Shown in pieces: positions 7,336 through 15,672 of a DNA stretch of 34,538 bases. The notes beneath the pieces are model-generated. The model was not told the origin of the DNA. It made no database searches and worked only from the letters and a program-made list of their open reading frames with translations. A program made the translations under genes and the position numbers. This stretch comes from Firmicutes bacterium UBA4996 (GTDB taxonomy: Bacteria > Bacillota > Limnochordia > Darwinibacteriales > Darwinibacteriaceae), in assembly GCA_002396805.1 (NCBI GenBank), contig DGYW01000065.1, forward strand, positions 20,910 to 55,447, given 5' to 3'. Every line of letters starts with the position of its first letter. Within the stretch, counting starts at the first letter, position 1.

Positions 7336-7960
7336 ACAATCTAATTGACCTTACTATATCCCAATACATTTTGAGGCGAGCCCACAAACCTTTTGCTAAA
7401 CCTTGCTTTTCTTCCTTCATGACTTGTGACAGTGCCGGCAAGGGCACCGCCACAATCTCGATACCCTGGTGTTCTGCATAGCGTGTTAGAGCCACCTCAA
7501 CACCATAACGACTATGCTCCAGTTTAGGTACACTATCAAAAAGATCCTTTTTTACAGCTCTTTGACCGGAGAGAGCTGGGGCGATTTTCTGAGCCAAGTC
7601 CGTGGACAAGCGTCCTTCTGAGAACACCCCAATACTCATGGCAGTAACCCCAGACAGCACGGGCTGCAAAATTGCTTCAATGTGTTGACAGTGCAAGCCT
7701 ACTAAATCGGCATCAATAAATAATAACACGTCACACTCCGTTTGCTTTGCTCCGGCCTTCATGGCCCCACCTTTACCAACGTTCTCTTTGAGTTCAAGTA
7801 CTTGTACGGGATAGTTGCGAGCTACTGTGGCAGTGTTATCCTGCGAGCCATCGCTAACAACGTGAATTTCGCTAAGTGTAGAACACTGAAGTAAGACTTC
7901 AAGAACATCGCCTATGGTCTTTTCTTCATTGTATGCTGGGACAATAGCCGCAACTCTCAC
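7334..7960 (-). CDS. Family 2 glycosyltransferase (DPM/GT-A type), short
   Basis: A 208-residue GT2-fold protein. Visible motifs are VPAYNEE (7-13) at the nucleotide-binding strand, the DGSQDNT segment (37-43), NVGKGGAM (60-67) and DADL (83-86) as the metal-binding acidic motif. There is no membrane segment or signal peptide, so it is probably cytosolic or membrane-associated. The family transfers sugars from nucleotide donors to lipid carriers, proteins or small molecules; the substrate cannot be read from the sequence. It starts with GTG three bases after the proS stop, with an AAGGAT element inside proS, so it is co-translated with proS. A glycosyltransferase between proS and polC is not part of the usual operon. 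Confidence 0.85.
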   Translation of the reverse strand: MRVAAIVPAYNEEKTIGDVLEVLLQCSTLSEIHVVSDGSQDNTATVARNYPVQVLELKENVGKGGAMKAGAKQTECDVLLFIDADLVGLHCQHIEAILQPVLSGVTAMSIGVFSEGRLSTDLAQKIAPALSGQRAVKKDLFDSVPKLEHSRYGVEVALTRYAEHQGIEIVAVPLPALSQVMKEEKQGLAKGLWARLKMYWDIVRSIRL

Positions 7961-7962
7961 AA

Positions 7963-9675
7963 TTACTCGCCATCCTTTATCAGTGCTTGAATAGTTGGTA
8001 CCACCTCAGCAATTGGCACACTGAGTTTATCTTTAGTACGACGAAGGACAATTTCCATCTGGCCCTGTTCCAGTGATCTGGAGCCTATAGTGACTCGAAT
8101 TGGAAATCCAATCAGGTCCGCATCCTTAAATTTCACACCTGGGCGCTCATCACGATCATCGAGGACAACCTCAATACCAATTTTTTGAAGGTCCTGGTAG
8201 AGTTTTGTGGCTGCCTCTGCTTGAGCCTGGTCTTTCATGCTTACTGGTACCACAATCACTTGATAGGGGGCAATACTCATGGGCCAGATAATACCGTCTT
8301 CATCGTAGTTCTTCTCAATAACAGCCGCTACTGTACGACCCACGCCGATTCCATAGCAGCCCATAATCAATGGCGTTTCAGTCCCATTTTCCTGGAGAAA
8401 AGTAGCCCCTAAGGCACTAGAATACTTAGTGCCCAACTTAAAGACTTGCCCCACCTCAATTCCTCTGGCCCCTTCTAAGGTAGCTGCGCAGCGAGGGCAA
8501 GGATCACCAGGCATGGTCTCGCGTAAATCGGCAAAATCTTTAACTTGGAAGTCACGATTAAGATTAGCGTTAATCAAATGGTGGTCTTCTTTATTTGCTC
8601 CTACCACAGCATTATACATGTTCACTACGGCGTAATCTGCATAAAGGGGGATCTTAAGACCCACAGGACCGGCAAAGCCAACTGGGGCACCAGTCGTTTC
8701 AGAAATTGTTAATTCATCTGCAAGTTCCAAGCTGGAGCAACCGAGGTGCTTTTGAAACTTAATTTCGTTCAATCCGTGATCGCCACGAATCAAAGCAGCT
8801 ACGGGCCGACCATCCGCTAGATAAATCAGTGTCTTGATACAATCCTTTGGTTGCACTTGTAAAAAGGCACTAATTTGCTCAATAGTGCTGGCATTGGGTG
8901 TAGCCACCTCCGTAAGTGTCTCTAGCTCTTGGGCTAGCGAGGTATCTGGCTCAATGGCAACACCTTCGGCTCGCTCTGAGTTGGCCGCATACGAACAGGC
9001 TGGACAATACAACACTAGATCTTCGCCTGCGTCGGCTAAAACCATAAATTCGTGAGTCACATCGCCGCCAATGGCACCAGAATCTGCCTCTACAGGCCGA
9101 GCTTCTAGCCCACAACGAGCAAAAATTCTCTGGTAAGCATGGTAAGCATCCCAGTAACTTTTATCTAACCCCTCTTCATCCCGATCGAAGGAATACATAT
9201 CCTTCATAATAAACTCTCGACCGCGCATGAGACCAAAGCGAGGACGGATTTCATCGCGATACTTATTTTGAATCTGATACAGACGCAGCGGTAGCTGTCT
9301 ATAGGATCGAACCTCCGAGCGAACTAATGCGGTGACAATTTCTTCGTGAGTCGGTCCAAGGCAAAATTGGCGTCCCTGGCGATCTTGTAACCGGAACATT
9401 TCGGCACCATAATCGTCCCAGCGCCCAGTTTCATGCCATAATTCAGCCGGTTGTACAATAGGCAGTAACACCTCTTGTCCACCAATGCCATCCATTTCCT
9501 CTCTAATAATGGCTTCCACCTTACGAATTACTCGAAGACCCAAGGGGAGGTATGTATAAATTCCAGTGGCCGAACGACGAAGTAGGCCAGCTCTCAACAT
9601 AAGCTTGTGACTTTGAATTTCCGCCTCCGCAGGAGTCTCCCTTAGTGTTGGTGAGTACAATTGCGACATTAACAT
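7963..9675 (-). CDS. proS: Prolyl-tRNA synthetase, bacterial type
   Basis: ProS charges tRNA-Pro with proline. The 570 residues match the bacterial ProS class with an editing (INS) domain, which removes mischarged Ala. The N-terminus has PTLRETPAEAEIQSHKLMLRAG and YLPLGLRV. Class II motif 2 shows RFGLMRGREFIMKD, and motif 3 shows GCYGIGVGRTVAAVIE. The INS domain lies between about residues 225 and 405. The anticodon-binding domain is at the C-terminus, with DDRDERPGVKFKDADLIGFP. The ATG at 9675 is preceded by AGGGGA at a good distance. It follows ispG by 11 bases, leaving no room for a T-box leader, so it is expressed as part of the operon. Confidence 0.97.
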   Translation of the reverse strand: MLMSQLYSPTLRETPAEAEIQSHKLMLRAGLLRRSATGIYTYLPLGLRVIRKVEAIIREEMDGIGGQEVLLPIVQPAELWHETGRWDDYGAEMFRLQDRQGRQFCLGPTHEEIVTALVRSEVRSYRQLPLRLYQIQNKYRDEIRPRFGLMRGREFIMKDMYSFDRDEEGLDKSYWDAYHAYQRIFARCGLEARPVEADSGAIGGDVTHEFMVLADAGEDLVLYCPACSYAANSERAEGVAIEPDTSLAQELETLTEVATPNASTIEQISAFLQVQPKDCIKTLIYLADGRPVAALIRGDHGLNEIKFQKHLGCSSLELADELTISETTGAPVGFAGPVGLKIPLYADYAVVNMYNAVVGANKEDHHLINANLNRDFQVKDFADLRETMPGDPCPRCAATLEGARGIEVGQVFKLGTKYSSALGATFLQENGTETPLIMGCYGIGVGRTVAAVIEKNYDEDGIIWPMSIAPYQVIVVPVSMKDQAQAEAATKLYQDLQKIGIEVVLDDRDERPGVKFKDADLIGFPIRVTIGSRSLEQGQMEIVLRRTKDKLSVPIAEVVPTIQALIKDGE

Positions 9676-9686
9676 GATCTTATCCC

Positions 9687-10742
9687 CTATCTTTCTTCAA
9701 GCAATTTATTAGCTTCAGCCACTAAAGCATCCACTAAATCCTCTTCTGCAACTTTCCGTAGAATCTTACCATGACGGAAGATCATTCCCACGCCATTTCC
9801 TCCCGTAATACCTAAATCGGCATGGCTCGCTTCCCCCGGTCCATTCACTATACAACCCATGACAGCAATTGTAATTGGGAGGGGGAAGTCTCCTAAACGA
9901 TTCTCCACCTCTTCAGCGATCCCTTCCAAGTCAATTTCTGTTCTTCCACAAGTTGGGCAAGAAATAAACAAGGGACCACGCTGTCTTAAGCCCAGCGCAG
10001 ATAAAATAGCCCAGGCAACCTTCACTTCTTCTACGGGATCCGCGGTTAAAGATACCCGTAAGGTGTCACCCAAGCCTCGTGATAAAAGAGCTCCTAGACC
10101 TGCAGCAGACTTAACAGTCCCAAACCACTTGGTTCCAGCCTCCGTAATCCCTAAGTGAAGTGGATAAGAAACCCGTGCACTTAATTCTTCATAAGCTTCA
10201 ACCGTCATCTGAATATCGGTAGATTTTAGAGATACCACAATGTCATGAAAATTGAGTCTCTCGAAAATCCCGATGTGTTCCAAGGCACTTTCTACCATGG
10301 CGGTGGCGGTTCGACCGTGCTTTTCCAGTAAATGAGCGGAAATAGACCCTGAGTTAACTCCAATACGAATAGGCACCCGACGCTCTTGCGCTGCGTGCAC
10401 CACTGCCTGTACCCTGTTCTCAGAACCAATATTACCTGGATTCAACCGTAGTTTATGGACCCCTGCTTCTAGAGCAGTCAAAGCTAAACGATAATCGAAA
10501 TGGATATCGGCCACCACAGGGATGGGAGAATGTTTAACTATGGAAGACAATGCGTTGGCAGCCTCTTGATCTACTACCGCTAAGCGAATGATCTCACAGC
10601 CTGCCACGCTTAAGGCCTCAATTTGAGCTAAGGTTGACTGAACATCCTTCGTATCAGTATTCGTCATGGATTGCACCGTGATGGGTGCGTCTCCCCCGAT
10701 TTTCAGATTACCTACTTGCACTTGGCGAGTGTTCTTGCGCAC
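9687..10742 (-). CDS. ispG: 4-hydroxy-3-methylbut-2-enyl diphosphate synthase IspG (GcpE)
   Basis: IspG is the [4Fe-4S] enzyme of the penultimate MEP-pathway step, converting MEcPP to HMBPP. The N-terminus has RQVQVGNLKIGGDAPI and VQSMTNTDT. The TIM-barrel part contains RLNPGNIG and RIGVNSGS. The cluster-binding cysteines are in CPTCGRTEID and in the MGCIVNGPGE loop. The frame is open to 10799, but the GTG at 10742 has AGAAAGGTG just upstream, gives the usual N-terminus (351 residues) and removes the overlap with rseP. Clustering with dxr and uppS joins precursor supply to undecaprenyl-phosphate synthesis. Confidence 0.96.
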   Translation of the reverse strand: MRKNTRQVQVGNLKIGGDAPITVQSMTNTDTKDVQSTLAQIEALSVAGCEIIRLAVVDQEAANALSSIVKHSPIPVVADIHFDYRLALTALEAGVHKLRLNPGNIGSENRVQAVVHAAQERRVPIRIGVNSGSISAHLLEKHGRTATAMVESALEHIGIFERLNFHDIVVSLKSTDIQMTVEAYEELSARVSYPLHLGITEAGTKWFGTVKSAAGLGALLSRGLGDTLRVSLTADPVEEVKVAWAILSALGLRQRGPLFISCPTCGRTEIDLEGIAEEVENRLGDFPLPITIAVMGCIVNGPGEASHADLGITGGNGVGMIFRHGKILRKVAEEDLVDALVAEANKLLEER

Positions 10743-10755
10743 TACTTTCACCTTT

Positions 10756-11784
10756 CTAGGAAAAGAGATTAAGGTTCGATAGATCTTTGAATGTGGCAAA
10801 AATCATTAAAAGTACTAAGAGGGCTAGGCCAATGAATTGGGCGATGCCTCTAGCTTCAGGTGCTAAGGGTTTGCCCCGAACTGCCTCAACAAGCAGGATT
10901 ACTAGCCAACCTCCATCTAAGACCGGAACTGGTAGAAGGTTGAGTAGACCCAAGTTGATATTCAGAATAATGGCCAAGATCAACAGCTGTGGTAAACCCT
11001 GACGTGCAGTTTGGCCCACGATTTGTACAATTCCGATGGGCCCAGAAATCTCCGCTTTCTGTTTGCCAGTGATCATTCGCGCAAGATCCCCCACCAATTG
11101 ACTTGTAATATTCCAGGTTTGTGTTATACCGGCACGTAAACTCACCAAGAATGGATACTGTGGTTTTGAATCAATCGCGACGCCAATTACACCTACACCA
11201 TCTCGTTCTTCAGGCACTACCTCAATAGTAACCAATTGACGTTCTCGTCTCACAACGACCGTCATTTCTTGATTAGGAGACGCTTTGATTTTTTCAATAA
11301 TCTGTTCCGTAGTGGCGACCTCTTCTCCATTGATGGAGACGAAACGGTCACCGGGCAACAGACCCCCAGCCTGACCAGGTGATTGCAGTTCAACTAAGGT
11401 AATAGTCGGCGGAACCGCAATCAGCATAAAGTAAATCACAAACAGGACAATAGCCAAAACAAAATTCATTAAGGGACCAGCTGCGATTGTACTCAAGCGC
11501 CAGCCCAAGCCCTTGTTTTGAAAACTACGGGGATTCTCCTCCTCTACGTCATTAACTGCATCGGTCCCCTCGTCCATGCCAGCCATACGCACAAAGCCAC
11601 CAAGGGGAAAAGCCCGCAAGGAGTACTTGGTCTCACCTTTCGTAAAACTGCCTAAGGCGGGACCAAAACCAATAGCAAACTCATAAACCTGAATTCCTGC
11701 CAGTTTGGCTACGGCAAAGTGTCCTAATTCGTGAAAAAGTACGATTGTACCGAAAACCACTACAAATGCAACTAATGTTAGCAT
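10756..11784 (-). CDS. rseP: Site-2 membrane metalloprotease RseP/RasP
   Basis: An intramembrane zinc protease that cleaves anti-sigma factors and remnant signal peptides. The 342 residues carry HELGH at 18-22 in the first membrane segment, GFVRMAGMDE, a membrane segment near 105-125, a PDZ domain at about 130-205 (GLLPGDRFVSINGEEV), and the second active-site motif NLLPVPVLDGG near 290 in the third membrane region, followed by a final membrane helix. The ATG at 11784 has AGAGGA upstream. It lies 15 bases after dxr, as in other Firmicutes. Confidence 0.96.
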   Translation of the reverse strand: MLTLVAFVVVFGTIVLFHELGHFAVAKLAGIQVYEFAIGFGPALGSFTKGETKYSLRAFPLGGFVRMAGMDEGTDAVNDVEEENPRSFQNKGLGWRLSTIAAGPLMNFVLAIVLFVIYFMLIAVPPTITLVELQSPGQAGGLLPGDRFVSINGEEVATTEQIIEKIKASPNQEMTVVVRRERQLVTIEVVPEERDGVGVIGVAIDSKPQYPFLVSLRAGITQTWNITSQLVGDLARMITGKQKAEISGPIGIVQIVGQTARQGLPQLLILAIILNINLGLLNLLPVPVLDGGWLVILLVEAVRGKPLAPEARGIAQFIGLALLVLLMIFATFKDLSNLNLFS

Positions 11785-11799
11785 TACGCAACATCCTCT

Positions 11800-12921
11800 C
11801 TAACCAATCCACTCTTTTGCCCTAATTCGAGCTTCGGAGTCTATGGCTAGTATTTGCTCTAGAGTTGGAAATGATTTACCATGAAACGTCTCCATGACCT
11901 CTTCTACTAGCTTGGGAATATCGGTGAATCTTAACTTGCCTGCTAAAAATGCCGACACAGCTTCTTCATTGGCCGCATTGAGGGCCACAGGTTGATCCCC
12001 GCCTGCTTGACCAGCCCGATAAGCCAATTTTAAAGCGGGAAAACGCTCAACGTCAACTTCTTCAAAGGAGAGAGTTCCTACCTTAGCCAAATCCAGCCTC
12101 TCCACAGGAGAGGAAACAACCTCTGGATAGGTTAAGGCATATTGGATAGGCAACCGCATGTCCGCCACCCCAAGATGGGCGATCAGAGAGCCATCGTTAA
12201 GCTGAATCATAGAATGGACGATACTCTCTGGATGAACGACCACCTCAATATGGGTATAGGGAAAGTTAAATAACCAATGGGCCTCGATTACCTCTAAGCC
12301 CTTATTCATCAATGTGGCGGAATCAATGCTAATCTTCCCCCCCATGTCCCAATTGGGATGGGCCAACGCTTGTTCAATGGTAACATCTGCCAGGGAGCCT
12401 TGGTAAGTCCTAAAGGGGCCACCAGAGGCTGTTAGAATAATTTTGGAGATATGCTTGCGATCTCGGCCATAAAAACAATGCCACAGAGCACTGTGCTCAG
12501 AATCAATGGGCACGATTTGTGACTGGTACTTCATCATCAGATGTCCACCGGCGACTAATGTTTCCTTATTGGCCAAGGCTACTCGCTTTCCTGCCTCTAA
12601 AGCGGCGAGGGTGGGTTTTAGACCTACCGCCCCCACAACCGCAACCACAGCAACATCACAACGGGGATCGCTAACCATGGCTTCTAGGCTCACCAGATCG
12701 CTGTACACGGGGATCGAAAACTCTTCACTAAGTGCTTTGGCACTCTCCGGACAGTTAATGCAAGCATATTGCGGCTTGAATTCGGCAATCTGCTTACGTA
12801 ATAGTTCCTTATTTGAACCAGCTGACAGTCCAAGGACTGTGTAACCAGGTAAATGGCGGATTACATCCAAGGTCTGGGTACCGATGGAACCCGTAGAACC
12901 AAGGATTACAACATTAGGCAT
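11800..12921 (-). CDS. dxr: 1-deoxy-D-xylulose 5-phosphate reductoisomerase
   Basis: Dxr makes 2-C-methyl-D-erythritol 4-phosphate with NADPH, the committed step of the MEP pathway and the target of fosmidomycin. The 373 residues begin with the nucleotide-binding GSTGSIG (8-14). NKETLVAGG near 118 and SEHSALWHCF near 143 follow, with the active-site stretch SIDSATLMNKGLEVIEAHWLF and HPESIVHSMI. The C-terminal helical domain carries DQPVALNAANEEAV. The ATG at 12921 has AAAGGA 8 bases upstream. Confidence 0.97.
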   Translation of the reverse strand: MPNVVILGSTGSIGTQTLDVIRHLPGYTVLGLSAGSNKELLRKQIAEFKPQYACINCPESAKALSEEFSIPVYSDLVSLEAMVSDPRCDVAVVAVVGAVGLKPTLAALEAGKRVALANKETLVAGGHLMMKYQSQIVPIDSEHSALWHCFYGRDRKHISKIILTASGGPFRTYQGSLADVTIEQALAHPNWDMGGKISIDSATLMNKGLEVIEAHWLFNFPYTHIEVVVHPESIVHSMIQLNDGSLIAHLGVADMRLPIQYALTYPEVVSSPVERLDLAKVGTLSFEEVDVERFPALKLAYRAGQAGGDQPVALNAANEEAVSAFLAGKLRFTDIPKLVEEVMETFHGKSFPTLEQILAIDSEARIRAKEWIG

Positions 12922-12948
12922 AGTAGATATCCTTTCTTCGAGTCTAAT

Positions 12949-13905
12949 TTAGAAAGCTGCATAAGTCCTAATAAAGGCCTTCAAAAAAACCATTAAGATC
13001 GGACCCATCATAGCACCGAATAAGCCCCAAAACCGAAATCCCACATACAAACTTATTACAGCAACCAAAGGATGTAGTCCAAGGCGCTCACTGACCAAAT
13101 GGGGTTCACCAAACTGCCTTATTAGTAATAATATCAGATAAGCCACCCCTAGGGCTAGTGCCACAGAAGGGTTTCCTAAATAAATTTGGATTACTGCCAA
13201 AGCCAAATAAATTAACCCTGGTCCCACAATCGGTACTAAATCAACAAAGCCAACCACAAATCCTAAGAGCACTGCATAGGGTAGTTGTAATAAACAAAAA
13301 AAGACCATACTTAAGATGGCAGAAACTACCATGAGGATTAACTGTACCCTGAGCAGGTGCCAGAGAGCTTTGGACGTATCTCTGTACAGTTGAAAAAAGC
13401 CTCGCCTCCACTGACCTGACAACTGCTTAGCAATTAGAGATGTAAAAATTCTTTTGTCCCTGCAAAAAAAATAGGCGCTAAAAGTAGCCAAGATCCAGAT
13501 CAAGAACAAGTCTGGGATGGCATAGGCCCATCTCCATAGGGATTCGACCAAACCGGCCAAATTGGCAGGCGTTAGTTGGGTGGCATACCAAGGCAAGTCC
13601 TCTAAAAGCTGAACAACCTGATCAGATAACCAAGGGAAAAATCTTACCAAACCCTTGGCTTCTTGCCACAACTGAAATAAAAAGAAGAGTAGTACAACCG
13701 GCAGACCTAGGAAGGTAACCAAAGCCAGAACAAAAGATGTTAGAGAACGTGACCAGCCTAAATTCTCCAGATAGCTAACGGGGCCATCAAGCAGCACAGC
13801 TAACAGCAATCCGAGAAAAAAAGGTGCCAAATACGGAAAACTCAGTTTAAGTGCTAGCAAAAGTCCCCAAAACCCCAGTACCGCTAAGACGATTGATTGC
13901 CACAC
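12949..13905 (-). CDS. AI-2E/YtvI-family membrane permease
   Basis: A hydrophobic 318-residue protein with paired N-terminal membrane helices, a central amphipathic stretch at about 80-130, and several C-terminal helices. The C-terminal signature PIVGPG, then LLIRQFGEPHLVSERLGLHPL and a terminal GLFGAMMGPILMVF segment, places it in the AI-2E transporter family (PF01594). Members include autoinducer exporters, ion antiporters and the sporulation protein YtvI; the substrate is unknown here. It starts with GTG after AAGGGGTG. It sits between cdsA and dxr, which are often adjacent in Bacillota, so it is an addition to the usual order. Confidence 0.85.
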   Translation of the reverse strand: MWQSIVLAVLGFWGLLLALKLSFPYLAPFFLGLLLAVLLDGPVSYLENLGWSRSLTSFVLALVTFLGLPVVLLFFLFQLWQEAKGLVRFFPWLSDQVVQLLEDLPWYATQLTPANLAGLVESLWRWAYAIPDLFLIWILATFSAYFFCRDKRIFTSLIAKQLSGQWRRGFFQLYRDTSKALWHLLRVQLILMVVSAILSMVFFCLLQLPYAVLLGFVVGFVDLVPIVGPGLIYLALAVIQIYLGNPSVALALGVAYLILLLIRQFGEPHLVSERLGLHPLVAVISLYVGFRFWGLFGAMMGPILMVFLKAFIRTYAAF

Positions 13906-13913
13906 ACCACGTC

Positions 13914-13926
13914 ACCCCTTAGGGGT
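13914..13926. repeat. 13-base palindrome overlapping the permease ribosome-binding region
   Basis: ACCCCT, a central T, then AGGGGT forms a perfect short inverted repeat between cdsA and the permease. On the minus strand it contains the AAGGGGTG that serves as Shine-Dalgarno for the GTG at 13905. It may be fortuitous, or it may partly mask the ribosome-binding site. Confidence 0.4.
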
Positions 13927-13936
13927 CAGCGAAGGG

Positions 13937-14701
13937 TTAAAAGAGTAAAGTTAAGAAGATGAAGAGCATCGGAAAGACAAAAGACAAGGAATCAAAACGA
14001 TCCAAAATACCTCCGTGACCAGGCAATAGAGAACCACTATCCTTCACAGCCCGTTCTCGTTTGAATGAAGATTCGGCCAAATCTCCTAGTTGTGCCACAC
14101 TAGAAAGGATGAGGGCCAACAAGCATACCAGGCCGAGGGGTTTTTGAGTACTCACGGCAAAAACCACTGCCCCCACCAGCGCCGAAGCAATCCCCCAAAG
14201 TGACCCCTCTACTGTCTTATTGGGGCTAATATTTGGTACTAATTTCCGTTTACCATAGCGAGAACCGCCAAAATAGGCCCCACTATCTGTGAGCCAAGTG
14301 ACCCCTACACCAAAAATAGTCCAGACCAAGCCAAACTGACTCCGTACTATCCACAGAAAACTCAAGGGAACGGCCACATACAGAACGCCAAGAAGATTGA
14401 AGGCGTTCGAAAAATTATGCATTCCCCCAAAGGAGGCGCGCACTACATAATAGATGGTTTGGCTCGCCAACCAAATAAGTAGCTTGGAGCCTGTTATTCC
14501 ACTATATGTGATCAACAAAAAAGATAGTCCCGAGACCAAAAGATAGTCGAGGTAGATGCCGGGACCAGCCATGCGAGCAAATTCTAGAAGACCAACTAGA
14601 ATCAGGAAAAATACCGTTATCTTCCAAAATGTCCCCCCAAAATAAACCCCTGCAAGAAAGATGGGGATCCCAATGATTGCTGTCATTATTCTTTGTGCCA
14701 T
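13937..14701 (-). CDS. cdsA: Phosphatidate cytidylyltransferase (CDP-diglyceride synthase)
   Basis: CdsA makes CDP-diacylglycerol from phosphatidate and CTP at the inner membrane, feeding all phospholipid synthesis. The 254 residues are strongly hydrophobic with about seven to eight membrane segments. The family signature is visible near the C-terminus as DSGSLLPGHGGILDRFDS, preceded by PNISPNKTVEGSLWG and KRERAVKD. The ATG at 14701 immediately follows the uppS stop. The order uppS-cdsA is conserved. Confidence 0.96.
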   Translation of the reverse strand: MAQRIMTAIIGIPIFLAGVYFGGTFWKITVFFLILVGLLEFARMAGPGIYLDYLLVSGLSFLLITYSGITGSKLLIWLASQTIYYVVRASFGGMHNFSNAFNLLGVLYVAVPLSFLWIVRSQFGLVWTIFGVGVTWLTDSGAYFGGSRYGKRKLVPNISPNKTVEGSLWGIASALVGAVVFAVSTQKPLGLVCLLALILSSVAQLGDLAESSFKRERAVKDSGSLLPGHGGILDRFDSLSFVFPMLFIFLTLLF

Positions 14702-15439
14702 CTATTTTTTCTGCTCCTTCATGGGTACTTGCCCGAAGCGACGCTCGCGTTTGGCATACGCCTCAAGGGCTTGGGCAAAATCTCGCTCCTTAAAGTCCGG
14801 CCATAAGACGTCAGTAACATAGATTTCGCTATAAGCAGCCTGCCAGAGCAAGAAATTACTGAGGCGTAACTCCCCACCTGTCCTGATAATTAAATCAGGA
14901 TCTGGACTTCGCCAAGTGTATAAGGCGTTCTGGATATTCTCTTCAGAAATATCCTCCAAGGCCAGAGCTCCTTCTAAAACCTGCTTTGCTAAATTACGGG
15001 TGACCGCCACCAACTCTTGCCGAGCCCCATAGTTGAATGCCACATTCAGAGTAAGTCCCTGATTGTAGGCGGTACGCTCTTCGGCCTGAGTCCAAACCTG
15101 CAAAATTTCCTCTGAAAGACTTGTCCGATCACCAATGAGGATAATCCGCACTCCTTCGCGCTCAAGCTCTTCAATCTCTTGTACAAAGGTTTTATGCATT
15201 AAATCCAAGAGAAAAACCACTTCCTCCTGAGGTCTCTGCCAGTTTTCCGTACTGAAAGCATATACCGTCAAGGTACCAATACCCTGGTTTGATGCATAAC
15301 GAACGGCTTTTTTCAAGGCTGCGACACCTTGGCGGTGCCCCATAAAACGAGGCATAGCCCTGCGCCTAGCCCAGCGACCATTGCCATCCATGATAATAGC
15401 CACGTGGGCAGGTAAATTAGTCAGTTCCGCTTTACTCAC
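14702..15439 (-). CDS. uppS: Undecaprenyl diphosphate synthase (cis-prenyltransferase)
   Basis: UppS condenses isopentenyl diphosphate units onto farnesyl diphosphate to make the C55 carrier for cell-wall synthesis. Visible motifs are IIMDGNGRWARRR (catalytic Asp in MDGNGRW), GHRQG, YAFSTENW, FNYGARQE, and RTGGELRLSNFLLWQ with WPDF near the end. I chose the GTG at 15439 because AGGAGG lies 7 bases upstream; an ATG at 15445 is only one base from the same AGGAGG, and a TTG at 15466 has no ribosome-binding site. From 15439 the product is 245 residues, normal for the family. Confidence 0.95.
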   Translation of the reverse strand: MSKAELTNLPAHVAIIMDGNGRWARRRAMPRFMGHRQGVAALKKAVRYASNQGIGTLTVYAFSTENWQRPQEEVVFLLDLMHKTFVQEIEELEREGVRIILIGDRTSLSEEILQVWTQAEERTAYNQGLTLNVAFNYGARQELVAVTRNLAKQVLEGALALEDISEENIQNALYTWRSPDPDLIIRTGGELRLSNFLLWQAAYSEIYVTDVLWPDFKERDFAQALEAYAKRERRFGQVPMKEQKK

Positions 15440-15450
15440 AAACATGCCTC

Positions 15451-15672
15451 CTAATTCACAGTCCAATCTGGGCTAGCGCAGATAATCTCCAGTGGATCCC
15501 CAGCTCGCACCGTAATAACTAGGGCTTCCTCTTGATCACAAGACTTACCAGGAGGGGCAGTATACTTCACAACGAAGTCTACTGCCTCCTCGTTTAGAAT
15601 CTCTTCCGCCTCTTCCCAAGGATAACCAATAAGAAAATCAAAGCTTCCTTCGTTTCTCAGTTCGTGGTTCAA
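15451..15672 (-). CDS. Small PASTA-like protein of unknown function
   Basis: A 73-residue acidic protein without signal peptide or membrane helix. The segment FLIGYPWEEAEEILNEEAVDF, a proline turn TAPPGK, then LVITVRAGDPLEIICAS, has the helix-strand-strand pattern of one PASTA module (G-x-x-x-EEA-x-x-L ... V). That assignment is an inference from pattern. It begins with TTG overlapping the frr stop by four bases (TTGA), so its translation is probably coupled to frr, and it ends just before the uppS ribosome-binding site. Similar small ORFs between frr and uppS occur in some Clostridia as far as I recall; function unknown. Confidence 0.75.
   Translation of the reverse strand: MNHELRNEGSFDFLIGYPWEEAEEILNEEAVDFVVKYTAPPGKSCDQEEALVITVRAGDPLEIICASPDWTVN

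Noticed and set aside
9676..9686. T-box riboswitch upstream of proS
   Set aside because: Only 11 bases separate ispG and proS; there is no room for a T-box, and none is seen within ispG.
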